Source of the DNA: Ruminococcus sp. | Lineage (GTDB): Bacteria; Bacillota; Clostridia; Oscillospirales; Ruminococcaceae | Reading direction: 5' to 3' | Length of the DNA: 64,000 bases | Assembly (NCBI GenBank): GCA_014799805.1 | Contig: JAAVHJ010000023.1 | Coordinates: 1-64,000 of the forward strand | In this document: piece by piece, positions 29,731-39,402 of the stretch | How positions within the stretch are numbered: the stretch's first letter is position 1 | How the letters are laid out: each line of letters begins with the position of its first letter | Notes under the pieces: generated by a model | Database searches by the model: none | The model's input: only the letters and a program-made list of their open reading frames with translations | What the model was told of the DNA's origin: nothing | Program-made: the position numbers and the translations under genes

Positions 29731-30696
29731 TTATGAAAGTGAAATTACTTCAGAAGTATATTCTTTATCGTTCAAAAGTCCTTCGACTTGAATTGTTACA
29801 TCTGACATATCTGTAACATGATACCCCTTACTCACAGTTATAGTTACACCAGGCTGAATCTCATTCATAGAATTTTCAGAATTAATATCATCGCATCCCA
29901 GTACAGTATCATCACATTCAACCCCATTCTGGAAAGCTTTTGCTGAAAAACTCCATATGAATGATTTTGATTCATCTGAACCATTGTAATACTCATAATC
30001 TACTACAAGGACATCTTCGTCTTTATAATCCTTGCTCATATGGTGACCTACTACTTTTACATAAGTTTCCTGTAAATTTTCGGCATCTACAACAGCTCCT
30101 TCACCACCACCTAAATCAATTGTTTCATCAAGTAATGTTTTATTACCAAATAAGTCTGTGATAACAACATGTGCGTTTGTCATGTCTTGCAATAAATATC
30201 CAACTTTCAGATTATAAGTAACTCCAGGCTGTACATCATTAAGCTGCTGCTGGACATCCACTTCATCACATCCAAATATAGTAGAACTGCATTCAATGCC
30301 ATTTTGAAATACACTATCTTGGCAGGCAAATGAAAAAGAAGTTGCATCATCTTTAACATTAGTATATGCATATTCTATGACAAGAACATCCTTATCTTCA
30401 TAATCTTTACTTAATGAATGAGAAACAATAGTAATATTACTTTCCTGTTCAGATTCTGTTTCAGATATAGCTTCAACAGTTGTTAGTTCTTCAGTTTCTG
30501 CTTGTGTTGTTTCGTTTTCCGTTATCTGCTCAGCTGTTTCATTTTGCATAGAGGCTTCTTGTTCCGCATTTGTTTCTGTAATAACATCTGAAACATTATC
30601 CTCCAGTATTGCAGAATCATCTTGTGAAGATTCACCACATGATACAAAAGTTGTTAATATCATTAAGGTACATGCTAATATTACAAGCTTTTTCAT
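29731..30696 (-). CDS. lipoprotein with two tandem DUF5067-like domains
   Basis: Lipobox FVSCG; paired segments SHSLSKDYEDKDVLVIEYAYTN...FQNGIECSSTIFGCDEVD and GHHMSKDYKDEDVLVVDYEYYNGSDESKSF...FQNGVECDDTVLGCDDIN. Confidence 0.85.
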   Translation of the reverse strand: MKKLVILACTLMILTTFVSCGESSQDDSAILEDNVSDVITETNAEQEASMQNETAEQITENETTQAETEELTTVEAISETESEQESNITIVSHSLSKDYEDKDVLVIEYAYTNVKDDATSFSFACQDSVFQNGIECSSTIFGCDEVDVQQQLNDVQPGVTYNLKVGYLLQDMTNAHVVITDLFGNKTLLDETIDLGGGEGAVVDAENLQETYVKVVGHHMSKDYKDEDVLVVDYEYYNGSDESKSFIWSFSAKAFQNGVECDDTVLGCDDINSENSMNEIQPGVTITVSKGYHVTDMSDVTIQVEGLLNDKEYTSEVISLS

Positions 30697-31030
30697 TTTA
30701 ATCTATTTCCTTTCAGTTTTGAATTTTTTAATAACTATATAGTTTCTATTTTGTCAGACTATCCTTCCAATCGTTTTCCTAAGACGCAAATTCAGTGTCA
30801 TTATTGCTATCGTACTTTACTGTTTCATTTCTTCGTTACAAAACAGTATAGGAATACAACGCTGTATTTATTATAACATATTATTAAAAATTTGTCAACC
30901 AGTATTTTCAATTTTTTAACAAACTTAAAGTAACTGTTACTTGCGAATTATCCTTGCCAATTGCTTGAATGAAATTGCTATTTTTATATTTTTTAATAAC
31001 ATCATATTTTAACATAAATATCATCTTCAA

Positions 31031-31669
31031 TTATAATTTATGTTCTTGAATGATTAAACGAATTGATGCATATAGATTCGGTTTCAGTTGTTCCAAATCG
31101 CAAGGTTCCTGATATAAGATAGAAGAATAACATGCACCAGAAACTAATTCTACAATTAGAAATAACATAACCTCTGGTTCACGGAATTCATAAGGGGCAT
31201 CTTCAAGCATTTTGTGATAAACATCCGAAAAATTAATATCATCTACTGCAATAGGATTTGTCAAAGCCGTTTTAAAAACACCCCAGCTTAAATTTTTAGA
31301 AATAAATGTCAGAAGTGACTTATTTTTATTGAGTTGATTAATAATATTATCAATAATATAAATAATTTTATCTTCAAAAGTAAGATTTTGCAGTGTTGTG
31401 TTTTGATTCAGCTCCTGTACAGCTGTTTGAAAAAGTTGACTTGATTTATGAGAAATCAGTTTATTACGAATGTCATACTTATCTTTGAAATATAAATAAA
31501 ATGTTCCTTTGGCAACACCTGCATGAGCGACAATATCAGAAATAGAGGTTTTGCTGAAACCTTTCGTTGTAAAAAATTCAAAAGCTGTATTTAGCAAAGA
31601 ATTTTCTTTGATTTGTTTATTTTTATCTACTTTTCGCATTATTTTTCCCAGCTTTCCTATTACTTTCAT
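31031..31669 (-). CDS. TetR/AcrR family transcriptional regulator
   Basis: HTH: LLNTAFEFFTTKGFSKTSISDIVAHAGVAKGTFYLYFKDKYDI; divergent from MMPL transporter. Confidence 0.93.
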   Translation of the reverse strand: MKVIGKLGKIMRKVDKNKQIKENSLLNTAFEFFTTKGFSKTSISDIVAHAGVAKGTFYLYFKDKYDIRNKLISHKSSQLFQTAVQELNQNTTLQNLTFEDKIIYIIDNIINQLNKNKSLLTFISKNLSWGVFKTALTNPIAVDDINFSDVYHKMLEDAPYEFREPEVMLFLIVELVSGACYSSILYQEPCDLEQLKPNLYASIRLIIQEHKL

Positions 31670-31725
31670 ATGATAGATGTGAGCGAATTTTTTCAGAAAA
31701 ATATAAAAATGAATTTATGATATTA

Positions 31726-31754
31726 ATTATACTCTAAAAAAAAGATTCTGTCAA
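31726..31754 (-). promoter_or_regulatory. sigma-A promoter of the TetR gene
   Basis: Minus strand TTGACA-17-TATAAT. Confidence 0.8.
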
Positions 31755-31765
31755 GTATTAAAAAT

Positions 31766-31778
31766 TGACCAATCGTCA
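31766..31778. promoter_or_regulatory. TetR operator candidate 1 (TGAC-caatc-GTCA)
   Basis: One of three TGAC-N5-GTCA dyads in the divergent intergenic region. Confidence 0.6.
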
Positions 31779-31818
31779 TAAATTAAAATTTGATTTTTTG
31801 TGCATCTGTACAAAATAA

Positions 31819-31831
31819 TGACTGCTAGTCA
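31819..31831. promoter_or_regulatory. TetR operator candidate 2 (TGAC-tgcta-GTCA)
   Basis: Within the longer palindrome ATGACTGCTAGTCAT. Confidence 0.65.
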
Positions 31832-31850
31832 TATTTTTTCAAAAATTCTA

Positions 31851-31879
31851 TTGACTAATGGTCATTTTTGTAATATAAT
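31851..31879 (+). promoter_or_regulatory. promoter of MMPL operon with overlapping operator candidate 3
   Basis: TTGACT-17-TATAAT; TGAC-taatg-GTCA (31852-31864) covers the -35 and spacer. Confidence 0.75.
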
Positions 31880-31914
31880 ATAGGCATACTAACAACCAGA
31901 AAGGATGATACAAT

Positions 31915-34029
31915 ATGTTACGGTTCGGAGAAAAGATTGTCAAGCATAAAGTATTAATTTTACTGATTGGCATTATCATGTTAATTCCTTGTGCAATTGG
32001 TTACCTGAATACAAGAGTAAATTATGACCTCTTGTCTTACTTGCCAGAAGATATTGAAACCATGATAGGACAGAATATTCTAAAAGATGAATTTGGCAAA
32101 GGCGGTTTTTCATTTGTTATCATTGAGGGAATGCCTGACAAAGACGTTGAAAAAGTGAAAGGGCAACTTGAAGATGTTGAACATGTAGCACAAGTACTCT
32201 GGTATGATTCTCTTGCAGATATTTCTGTGCCAAAGGAAATTCTTCCTGAAAAATATTATCATTTTTTTAATTCAGAAGATTCTACAATGATGATTGTATT
32301 TTTTGATGATACGACTTCAGCAGATGGCACACTGCAAGCAATTGATACGATGCGGGAAATTACATCTGAACAGTGTTTTATCAGTGGTATGTCCGCAGTT
32401 ACAGCAGATATGAAACATCTGTCTGAAAGTGAAACCCTTATGTATGCAGGCGTTGCGGTCGTTTTAACAAGCCTGATATTAGCCATTACAATGGATACTT
32501 TCCTGATACCGTTATTTTTTATGCTGAGTATAGGGCTTGCCATTGCATGGAATTTAGGAACAAATTTCTTTTTCGGAGAAATTTCATTTATGACACAGGC
32601 TTTAGCACTGGTATTACAATTAGGTGTTACAATGGACTATTCTATTTTCCTGTGGCATAGTTACAAAGAACAGCAGACATTATATCCAGATAAAATGGAA
32701 GCAATGGCACATGCAATTTCTATGACAGTTGGTTCGGTTGTCAGCAGTTCATTCACAACGATTGCAGGATTTTTGTCCATGTGTTTCATGAGCTTTACAC
32801 TAGGACTTGATTTAGGAATTGTTATGGCAAAAGGTGTTGTATTTGGTGTGATTGCCTGTGTGACTGTATTGCCATCTATGATATTAATTTTTGATAAAGC
32901 GATTGAAAAAACATCACATAGAAATTTTATACCAGAATTTCATAAAATTCCTAAATTTATTGTTCAGCATTTTGCATTGTTTCTGACATTAGGATTAGTT
33001 ATTCTATTTCCGTCATTTTATGGCTATCATCATTATGATGTGTATTATAATCTTGATAGTACAATGCCAGCTTATTTGCAGAGTATGACCGCTAATGAAA
33101 AACTTGCTGAAGAATATGGTATGAATAGCACACATATGTTACTTGCAAGTTCTGATTTAGATGCTAAAGCAGTCACAAAAATGCTGAACGAAATGAAAGA
33201 AATTGATGGTGTGCAGTTTACATTAAGTTTTAATTCAATTGTCGGCACAGCCATTCCAGATGAAGTAATTCCAGAAAGTGCAAAAGAAAAATTAAAAAGT
33301 GATGACTGGCAATTAATGATGATTGGTTCAGAATATAAAGTTGCTTCTGATGAAGTAAATGCACAAGTTGAAAAATTAAGTGCAATTGCCAGAAAATATG
33401 ATACTGCCAGCATGTTAATCGGTGAAGCACCTGCAACAAAAGATTTGATTGAAATTACAAATCATGATTTTACAGTTGTTAGTATTTTGTCTATCGCAAT
33501 TATTTTTGTGATTATTGCATTTACATTCCGTTCTGTCACAATTCCAGTTATTTTAGTAGCTGTAATTGAACTTGCTATTATGATTAATCTTGGTTTATCT
33601 TATTACTTAGGCGGTTCCTTACCGTTCGTTGCGTCAGTCGTAATCGGAACAATTCAGTTAGGTGCAACTGTGGATTATGCAATTTTAATGACAACCCGTT
33701 ATCGTGTGGAACGGCATTCTGGCAAGAGTAAGCAAGAAGCTGTTGGTATTGCATTATTCACTTCTATGAAATCCGTTATGGTTTCTGCATTAGGCTTTTT
33801 TGCTGCAACAATTGGCGTAGCAATTGTATCAGAAATCGGTATGATTTCTTCTTTATGTATGTTGCTTGCAAGAGGTGCATTAATTTCCATGATAGTTGTA
33901 TTAACTGTACTGCCCTCACTGTTTTTATTATTGGATAAAATTATTTGCAAAACAAGTGCTGGATTCAAGCCAGAAAATTCTATGCATGAAATGACATATT
34001 CGCATGTATCTGAAAGGAGTATATTATAA
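31915..34029 (+). CDS. MMPL/RND-family transporter
   Basis: Two repeated 6-TM blocks; VLQLGVTMDYSIFLWHSY and IQLGATVDYAILMTTRYR motifs. Confidence 0.92.
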   Translation: MLRFGEKIVKHKVLILLIGIIMLIPCAIGYLNTRVNYDLLSYLPEDIETMIGQNILKDEFGKGGFSFVIIEGMPDKDVEKVKGQLEDVEHVAQVLWYDSLADISVPKEILPEKYYHFFNSEDSTMMIVFFDDTTSADGTLQAIDTMREITSEQCFISGMSAVTADMKHLSESETLMYAGVAVVLTSLILAITMDTFLIPLFFMLSIGLAIAWNLGTNFFFGEISFMTQALALVLQLGVTMDYSIFLWHSYKEQQTLYPDKMEAMAHAISMTVGSVVSSSFTTIAGFLSMCFMSFTLGLDLGIVMAKGVVFGVIACVTVLPSMILIFDKAIEKTSHRNFIPEFHKIPKFIVQHFALFLTLGLVILFPSFYGYHHYDVYYNLDSTMPAYLQSMTANEKLAEEYGMNSTHMLLASSDLDAKAVTKMLNEMKEIDGVQFTLSFNSIVGTAIPDEVIPESAKEKLKSDDWQLMMIGSEYKVASDEVNAQVEKLSAIARKYDTASMLIGEAPATKDLIEITNHDFTVVSILSIAIIFVIIAFTFRSVTIPVILVAVIELAIMINLGLSYYLGGSLPFVASVVIGTIQLGATVDYAILMTTRYRVERHSGKSKQEAVGIALFTSMKSVMVSALGFFAATIGVAIVSEIGMISSLCMLLARGALISMIVVLTVLPSLFLLLDKIICKTSAGFKPENSMHEMTYSHVSERSIL

Positions 34030-36587
34030 TGAAAAATTATCAAAAAATAGTAGCCTGTGTTTTGGCTGTTACGATTTCCGCAGGTGCAACTGGATTTTAT
34101 GCTTATCATCAAAAAAAAGATTCTGCATTTATTAATACATCTGCAGTTGTAACAGAAGTAATTAACACAGAATCTGTTGCAAGAGTTGCGACAAATGGCA
34201 ATATGTTTAAAGATGAAACAGTTTATGTGCTTTGTAACAATGATGCAAGTATTCGTGATATTATTGTCAGCGATTGGTTAAAAAATCCTATGGCAGAATC
34301 AAATATTTCAGACATTTCTAATTTATCTGCTATTGAGAATGTCAAAGGTGATGAAATATTTAGTACTAACGGTTCTGTCTTAAATTGGAATGCGAATGGT
34401 AATGATATTTATTACAAAGGTCATGCGACAGATACATTGCCTGTTACTGTGAATATTAAATACTTTCTGGATGATATAGAATATAGCTTAGATGATATGA
34501 AAGGCAAAAGCGGGCATCTGGTCATTAAATGGGAGTATTATAATAATCAGGTAATTACAAGAAATGTCAATGGTGAAGATATGGCACTGTATGTGCCATT
34601 CATGACAGCAAGTACTGCAATTTTAAATACAGATATTTTCCATAATGTGGAAGTGACTAATGGTAAAATAATTTCAGATGGTGAAAAATTAATTGTTGCT
34701 GGCATGGCATTCCCTGGATTATCTCAAAGTTTAGGCTTAGATGAAAAAGAAGATTTAGATATTGAAATTCCAGAAAGCTTTATGATTGAAGCAGATGTTG
34801 TTAATTTTTCTATGGATAATTCTATTACCGTTGTATCTAATGAAATTTTCAATGACTTGGATTTGAGTCAAACAGATTCTCTTGATGAAATTGAACAGAA
34901 ACTGAATGATTTAAATCAGGCTGCAAGTGATTTGTGTGATGGTACAACAAAGCTTTATGATGGCGTAAAAGAATTAGATAACGGCACAAGTGATTTCATA
35001 GACGGTGTGAATCAACTTTTTGATGGAGCAGGCGAACTTCGTGACGGTGCAAAAGAATTAAATGACGGTTCAGATAAATTGTCTAATGGTGCAAAAACAC
35101 TTGCCGATTCTACAAAAACGCTTTCTGATGGTATTGCAAGTGCGAAATCTGGTTCTGGTGTGCTGTTAGATGGGTTCTCACAGGTTACTGCTGGTTCAGA
35201 ATCTCTGAAAAATGGTTTAATTTCTGCAAAAGAGGGTGCAGAACCATTAATTAATGGTATTACACAAGTAACAGATGGTTCAGAAAGTCTTGTCAATGGA
35301 TTTGCACAGATAACAGATGGTACAGATAGATTAAACAAGGGAGCAGAAGATTTGACACAGGGAATAGATACTTTGAAAAATGGCAGTGCAGAATTAAAAA
35401 ATGGTTCTTTAGAATTGGCAAATGGTGCTGATATGCTTAGTGCAGGAGCTGAACAAATTTATATTTCTGCGAATAATCTTTCAACAGGGATTAGTTCTGT
35501 GAAATCTGGTGCAGATAGTTTGAATCAGGGTTCAGCTGCACTTGAAAATGGTCTTGAACAAGTATCTGCTGGTTTAGATACTGCAAGTGCTTCACTGGAT
35601 ACAACAATTACAGCCAATGAACAAGTTTTAAATGCCTTACAGATAGCTTATGAAACAGCTCCCTCTGAACAACTTGCTGTTGCAATTGGTACTCTGGAGC
35701 AGACAATTGCGGGACAGAAACAAGTTTCTGCATCTATGAAAACAGGTGGTTCTCTTAAAAATGGCGTGATTGCATTACAAGATGGTGCAGATAATTTGAA
35801 TCAGGGTTTATATTCACTTTCAGAGGGATTAACACAGGTTGACCAAGGTAGTAAGGCTCTTTCTGCTGGAACAGAGCAATTATATCAGTCTACACAAAAT
35901 CTTGCTGACGGTGCCGAACAGGTTTCTGCTGGTGCAAATGCATTAGATGAAGGTATGACTTCTTTAAATTCTGGAAGTAAGCAGTTAATTGGTGGTCTGG
36001 ATTCTTTGGTAACTGGTATTTCCGCACTTTCCACAGGTGCAAATGATTTAAATACTGGTCTTATGCAGTTAAAAGATGGTTCACTGGTGCTTACAGATGG
36101 TTTGACACAACTTTCAGACGGCAGTGTAACGCTTTGTGATGGAATTTTAAAGCTCTCTGATGGTGCAGATTCTCTTGACAGCGGTTTGACACAGCTTGCT
36201 GATGGCAGTACAAAACTTTTTGATGGTACACAAACACTTTATGATTCTACATTGCAGTTATCTGATGGTGCAAAAAAAATTGCTGACGGTGGGCAGACAT
36301 TATATGATGGTGTTGGTGAATTGAAAGATGGAAGTAATGAACTTGCAGACGGTGTGAAGAAACTTAAAGACGGTGCAAAGGAATTAGATGACGGAATGCA
36401 TGAATTTAAAACAGAAGGTATTGATAAAATAAATGATTTGTATCATGATGAAGTCAATGATTTCATAGAACGTCTGAAAGCAGTTAGCAATATTTCTAAA
36501 GAATACCAATCTTATTCTGGTATTTCAGATAGCATGCATGGCAGTGTAAAATTTATTTATACAATAGATGGCACAAGTGATAATTGA
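34029..36587 (+). CDS. YhgE/Pip-like secreted protein with extensive LxxGxxxLxxG heptad repeats
   Basis: ~35 copies of xxLxDGxxxLxxGxxxL; N-terminal TM; stop/start overlap with MMPL gene. Confidence 0.85.
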   Translation: MKNYQKIVACVLAVTISAGATGFYAYHQKKDSAFINTSAVVTEVINTESVARVATNGNMFKDETVYVLCNNDASIRDIIVSDWLKNPMAESNISDISNLSAIENVKGDEIFSTNGSVLNWNANGNDIYYKGHATDTLPVTVNIKYFLDDIEYSLDDMKGKSGHLVIKWEYYNNQVITRNVNGEDMALYVPFMTASTAILNTDIFHNVEVTNGKIISDGEKLIVAGMAFPGLSQSLGLDEKEDLDIEIPESFMIEADVVNFSMDNSITVVSNEIFNDLDLSQTDSLDEIEQKLNDLNQAASDLCDGTTKLYDGVKELDNGTSDFIDGVNQLFDGAGELRDGAKELNDGSDKLSNGAKTLADSTKTLSDGIASAKSGSGVLLDGFSQVTAGSESLKNGLISAKEGAEPLINGITQVTDGSESLVNGFAQITDGTDRLNKGAEDLTQGIDTLKNGSAELKNGSLELANGADMLSAGAEQIYISANNLSTGISSVKSGADSLNQGSAALENGLEQVSAGLDTASASLDTTITANEQVLNALQIAYETAPSEQLAVAIGTLEQTIAGQKQVSASMKTGGSLKNGVIALQDGADNLNQGLYSLSEGLTQVDQGSKALSAGTEQLYQSTQNLADGAEQVSAGANALDEGMTSLNSGSKQLIGGLDSLVTGISALSTGANDLNTGLMQLKDGSLVLTDGLTQLSDGSVTLCDGILKLSDGADSLDSGLTQLADGSTKLFDGTQTLYDSTLQLSDGAKKIADGGQTLYDGVGELKDGSNELADGVKKLKDGAKELDDGMHEFKTEGIDKINDLYHDEVNDFIERLKAVSNISKEYQSYSGISDSMHGSVKFIYTIDGTSDN

Positions 36588-36744
36588 TTTTATTTTCTGA
36601 TATCTGATAAGATATTATTAAAATTGAAAGTCTGTCAGGAGTTGCTTGTAATAATAATCTTCAAAATTTAAAACAGATTCTGATTTTTTCATGTAGTTGC
36701 CCTGTTTTGTAAATTGTCTAATCACATAATTACAAAATTTTGAT

Positions 36745-36773
36745 TTGACAAGAGCTGGATTTTATGCTAGAAT
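36745..36773 (+). promoter_or_regulatory. sigma-A promoter of the topoisomerase B-like gene
   Basis: TTGACA-17-TAGAAT. Confidence 0.7.
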
Positions 36774-36815
36774 AAATATATTATGCAATTTTACCAGAAT
36801 AGGAGAGTATGATAT

Positions 36816-38789
36816 ATGGCTAAAAGACAGGATTATGGCAATGAAAGCATTACTATGCTAAAAGGTGCTGACAAAGTACGCAAAAGACCTGGTGTTATTT
36901 TCGGGTCAGATGGTTTAGATGGTTGCGCACACTCTGTTTTTGAAATTATTTCAAATTCCATTGATGAAGCAAGAGCTGGATTTGGTGATAAAATTTTAAT
37001 TACTCGTTGGAATAATGGCGAAATTGAGGTAGAAGATTTCGGGCGTGGTTGTCCTGTTGATTTTAATAAAACAGAACAGCGTTATAATTGGGAATTGGTT
37101 TATTGTGAATTATATGCAGGTGGCAAATATGAAGAAAATTCTTATGATTTTTCATTAGGCTTGAATGGCTTAGGCTTATGTGCCACGCAGTACGCATCAG
37201 AATTTATGGACGTGACGGTACATAGAGATAATACAGAATATAACCTGCATTTTGAGAAAGGCGAAAATGTCGGCGGTTTGCAGAAAAAAAAATATTCTGG
37301 AAAAATCACTGGGACTAAAACAAGATGGAAACCAGACTTAGATGTATTTACAGATATTCATGTACCAGACGAATTTTTTCATGATATACTCAGAAGACAA
37401 GCGGTTGTAAATGCGGGTTTATTATTTATTTATCGTTCGCAACAGGAAGATGGCAGTTTTTTAGAAAAGCAATATTTTTATCAAAATGGTATTTCTGATT
37501 ATATACAGGAAATTGTCAGTGATAAAGCAATGACTTCTATTAAATTCTGGACAGCGGAACGTGTCGGACGTGACAGAGCTGATAAACCTGATTATAAAGT
37601 AAAATTATCTGTTGCATTGGCATTTTCTAATAAAATAAATTTACTGGAATATTATCATAATTCAAGTTTTTTACAACATGGCGGGTCACCTGATAAAGCT
37701 GTCAGAAGTGCATTTTTATCACAAATTAATAGCTATCTGAAAGCCAATAATAAATTTCAAAAAAATGAATCGGTTGCATCTTTTGATGATATCAAAGACT
37801 GTTTGGCATTAGTTTCTTCGTCATTTTCAACGCAGACTTCTTATGAAAATCAAACCAAAAAAGCAATTACAAATAAATTTATTCAGGAAGCAATGACAGA
37901 TTTTTTAAAACATCAATTAGAAGTTTATTTTATTGAGAATCCAGAAGAAGCAAATAAAATTGCAGAACAAGTGCTAATTAATAAGCGAAGCCGTGAAAAT
38001 GCGGAAAAAACAAGATTAAATATCAAGAAAAAATTAGCAGGTAATATTGACTTAGCAAATATGGTTGAAAAATTTGTTGACTGTCGCACAAAAGATATTT
38101 CTCGCAGAGAATTATATATTGTAGAGGGTGATTCTGCTTTAGGAGCTGTTAAATTAGCCAGAGACGCTGAATTTCAAGCAGTTATTCCAGTAAGAGGAAA
38201 AATTTTAAATTGTCTCAAAGCTGATTATCCTAGAATTTTCAAGAGCGATATTATTACGGATTTATTAAAAGTCTTAGGCTGTGGCGTGGAAGTTAATTTG
38301 AAAAATACAGGCAATATTGCAAAATTCAGTTTACAAAATCTGCGTTGGAATAAAATTATTATTTGCACTGATGCTGATGTAGATGGCTTTCAAATCAGAA
38401 CTTTGATTTTAACGATGCTTTACAGATTAACACCAACACTGATACAAAAAGGTTATGTTTATATTGCAGAATCGCCTTTATATGAAATTAATACAAAAGC
38501 AAAGACTTATTTTGCCTATACAGAAAAAGAACGAATTGCGATTCAGAAAAAAATTGGCAATGCCAAATATACAATTCAGCGTTCTAAAGGTCTTGGCGAA
38601 AATGAACCTGAAATGATGAGTTTAACAACTATGAATCCAGATACCAGAAGATTAATTAAAGTCATGCCCTCAGACGCTGAACAAATGCAACAAGTATTTG
38701 AATTATTACTTGGTGATAATTTACAAGGCAGAAAAGAACATATTGCTTTGCATGGTGCAGATTATATTGATTTTATAGACGTGTCTTAA
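36816..38789 (+). CDS. type IIA topoisomerase B-subunit-like protein (GyrB/ParE family)
   Basis: VRKRPGVIFG, EIISNSIDEARAG, DFGRGCPVD, GLNGLG, Toprim YIVEGDSALG and CTDADVDGFQIRTLILTML. Confidence 0.93.
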   Translation: MAKRQDYGNESITMLKGADKVRKRPGVIFGSDGLDGCAHSVFEIISNSIDEARAGFGDKILITRWNNGEIEVEDFGRGCPVDFNKTEQRYNWELVYCELYAGGKYEENSYDFSLGLNGLGLCATQYASEFMDVTVHRDNTEYNLHFEKGENVGGLQKKKYSGKITGTKTRWKPDLDVFTDIHVPDEFFHDILRRQAVVNAGLLFIYRSQQEDGSFLEKQYFYQNGISDYIQEIVSDKAMTSIKFWTAERVGRDRADKPDYKVKLSVALAFSNKINLLEYYHNSSFLQHGGSPDKAVRSAFLSQINSYLKANNKFQKNESVASFDDIKDCLALVSSSFSTQTSYENQTKKAITNKFIQEAMTDFLKHQLEVYFIENPEEANKIAEQVLINKRSRENAEKTRLNIKKKLAGNIDLANMVEKFVDCRTKDISRRELYIVEGDSALGAVKLARDAEFQAVIPVRGKILNCLKADYPRIFKSDIITDLLKVLGCGVEVNLKNTGNIAKFSLQNLRWNKIIICTDADVDGFQIRTLILTMLYRLTPTLIQKGYVYIAESPLYEINTKAKTYFAYTEKERIAIQKKIGNAKYTIQRSKGLGENEPEMMSLTTMNPDTRRLIKVMPSDAEQMQQVFELLLGDNLQGRKEHIALHGADYIDFIDVS

Positions 38790-38813
38790 TAAAATATAAA
38801 ATAATAATTTAAT

Positions 38814-38848
38814 AATCAGACGGGAGCTGTCCTGTCTGATTTTTTTTG
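38814..38848 (+). terminator. Rho-independent terminator
   Basis: AATCAGACgggagctgtccTGTCTGATTTTTTTT. Confidence 0.85.
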
Positions 38849-38934
38849 AAAATTTTTAAAAAAAATTGACTTTTTTGAATATTCATGCGTATTACTAGTG
38901 AAAGCTTTCAGATTTTCAAAAAGGGGGGATAAAC

Positions 38935-39402
38935 ATGCAGGCATTTGAACTTGTGAATCAATATGGCGATATGCTATATCGAATTTGTTTGCTGTCACTG
39001 AAAAATCATGCAGATGCAGAAGATGCTGTACAGGAAGTATTTTTAAAATATTTCACTCGTGCACCAGAATTTGATTCTGAAAATCATAGAAAAGCATGGT
39101 TAATTACTGTTGCATTAAACCAGTGTAAAACGATACATAGACAAAAAAAGCGTTCTATTCCAACAGAGCCAGAATTATTAAAAATTTCTGAAACTATTTC
39201 ACAGGAAAATCATGCGATTTTAGATGCACTTGTGCAAGTACCTGAAAAATTCAGAATTGTATTAATTTTGTATTATGTAGAGGGTTATAAAATTCAAGAA
39301 ATTGCGAATCTGATTGGCAAAAGCTCTAGTGCTGTGAAAATGCGTTTATCAAAAGGAAGAAAATTATTAGAAACTATCTACAGAAAGGAGTATTTATCAT
39401 GA
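38935..39402 (+). CDS. ECF-type RNA polymerase sigma factor
   Basis: Region 2 DAEDAVQEVFLKYF...HRKAWLITVALNQCKTIHR; region 4 FRIVLILYYVEGYKIQEIANLIGKSSSAVKMRLSKGRKLL; RBS AGGGGGG. Confidence 0.93.
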   Translation: MQAFELVNQYGDMLYRICLLSLKNHADAEDAVQEVFLKYFTRAPEFDSENHRKAWLITVALNQCKTIHRQKKRSIPTEPELLKISETISQENHAILDALVQVPEKFRIVLILYYVEGYKIQEIANLIGKSSSAVKMRLSKGRKLLETIYRKEYLS

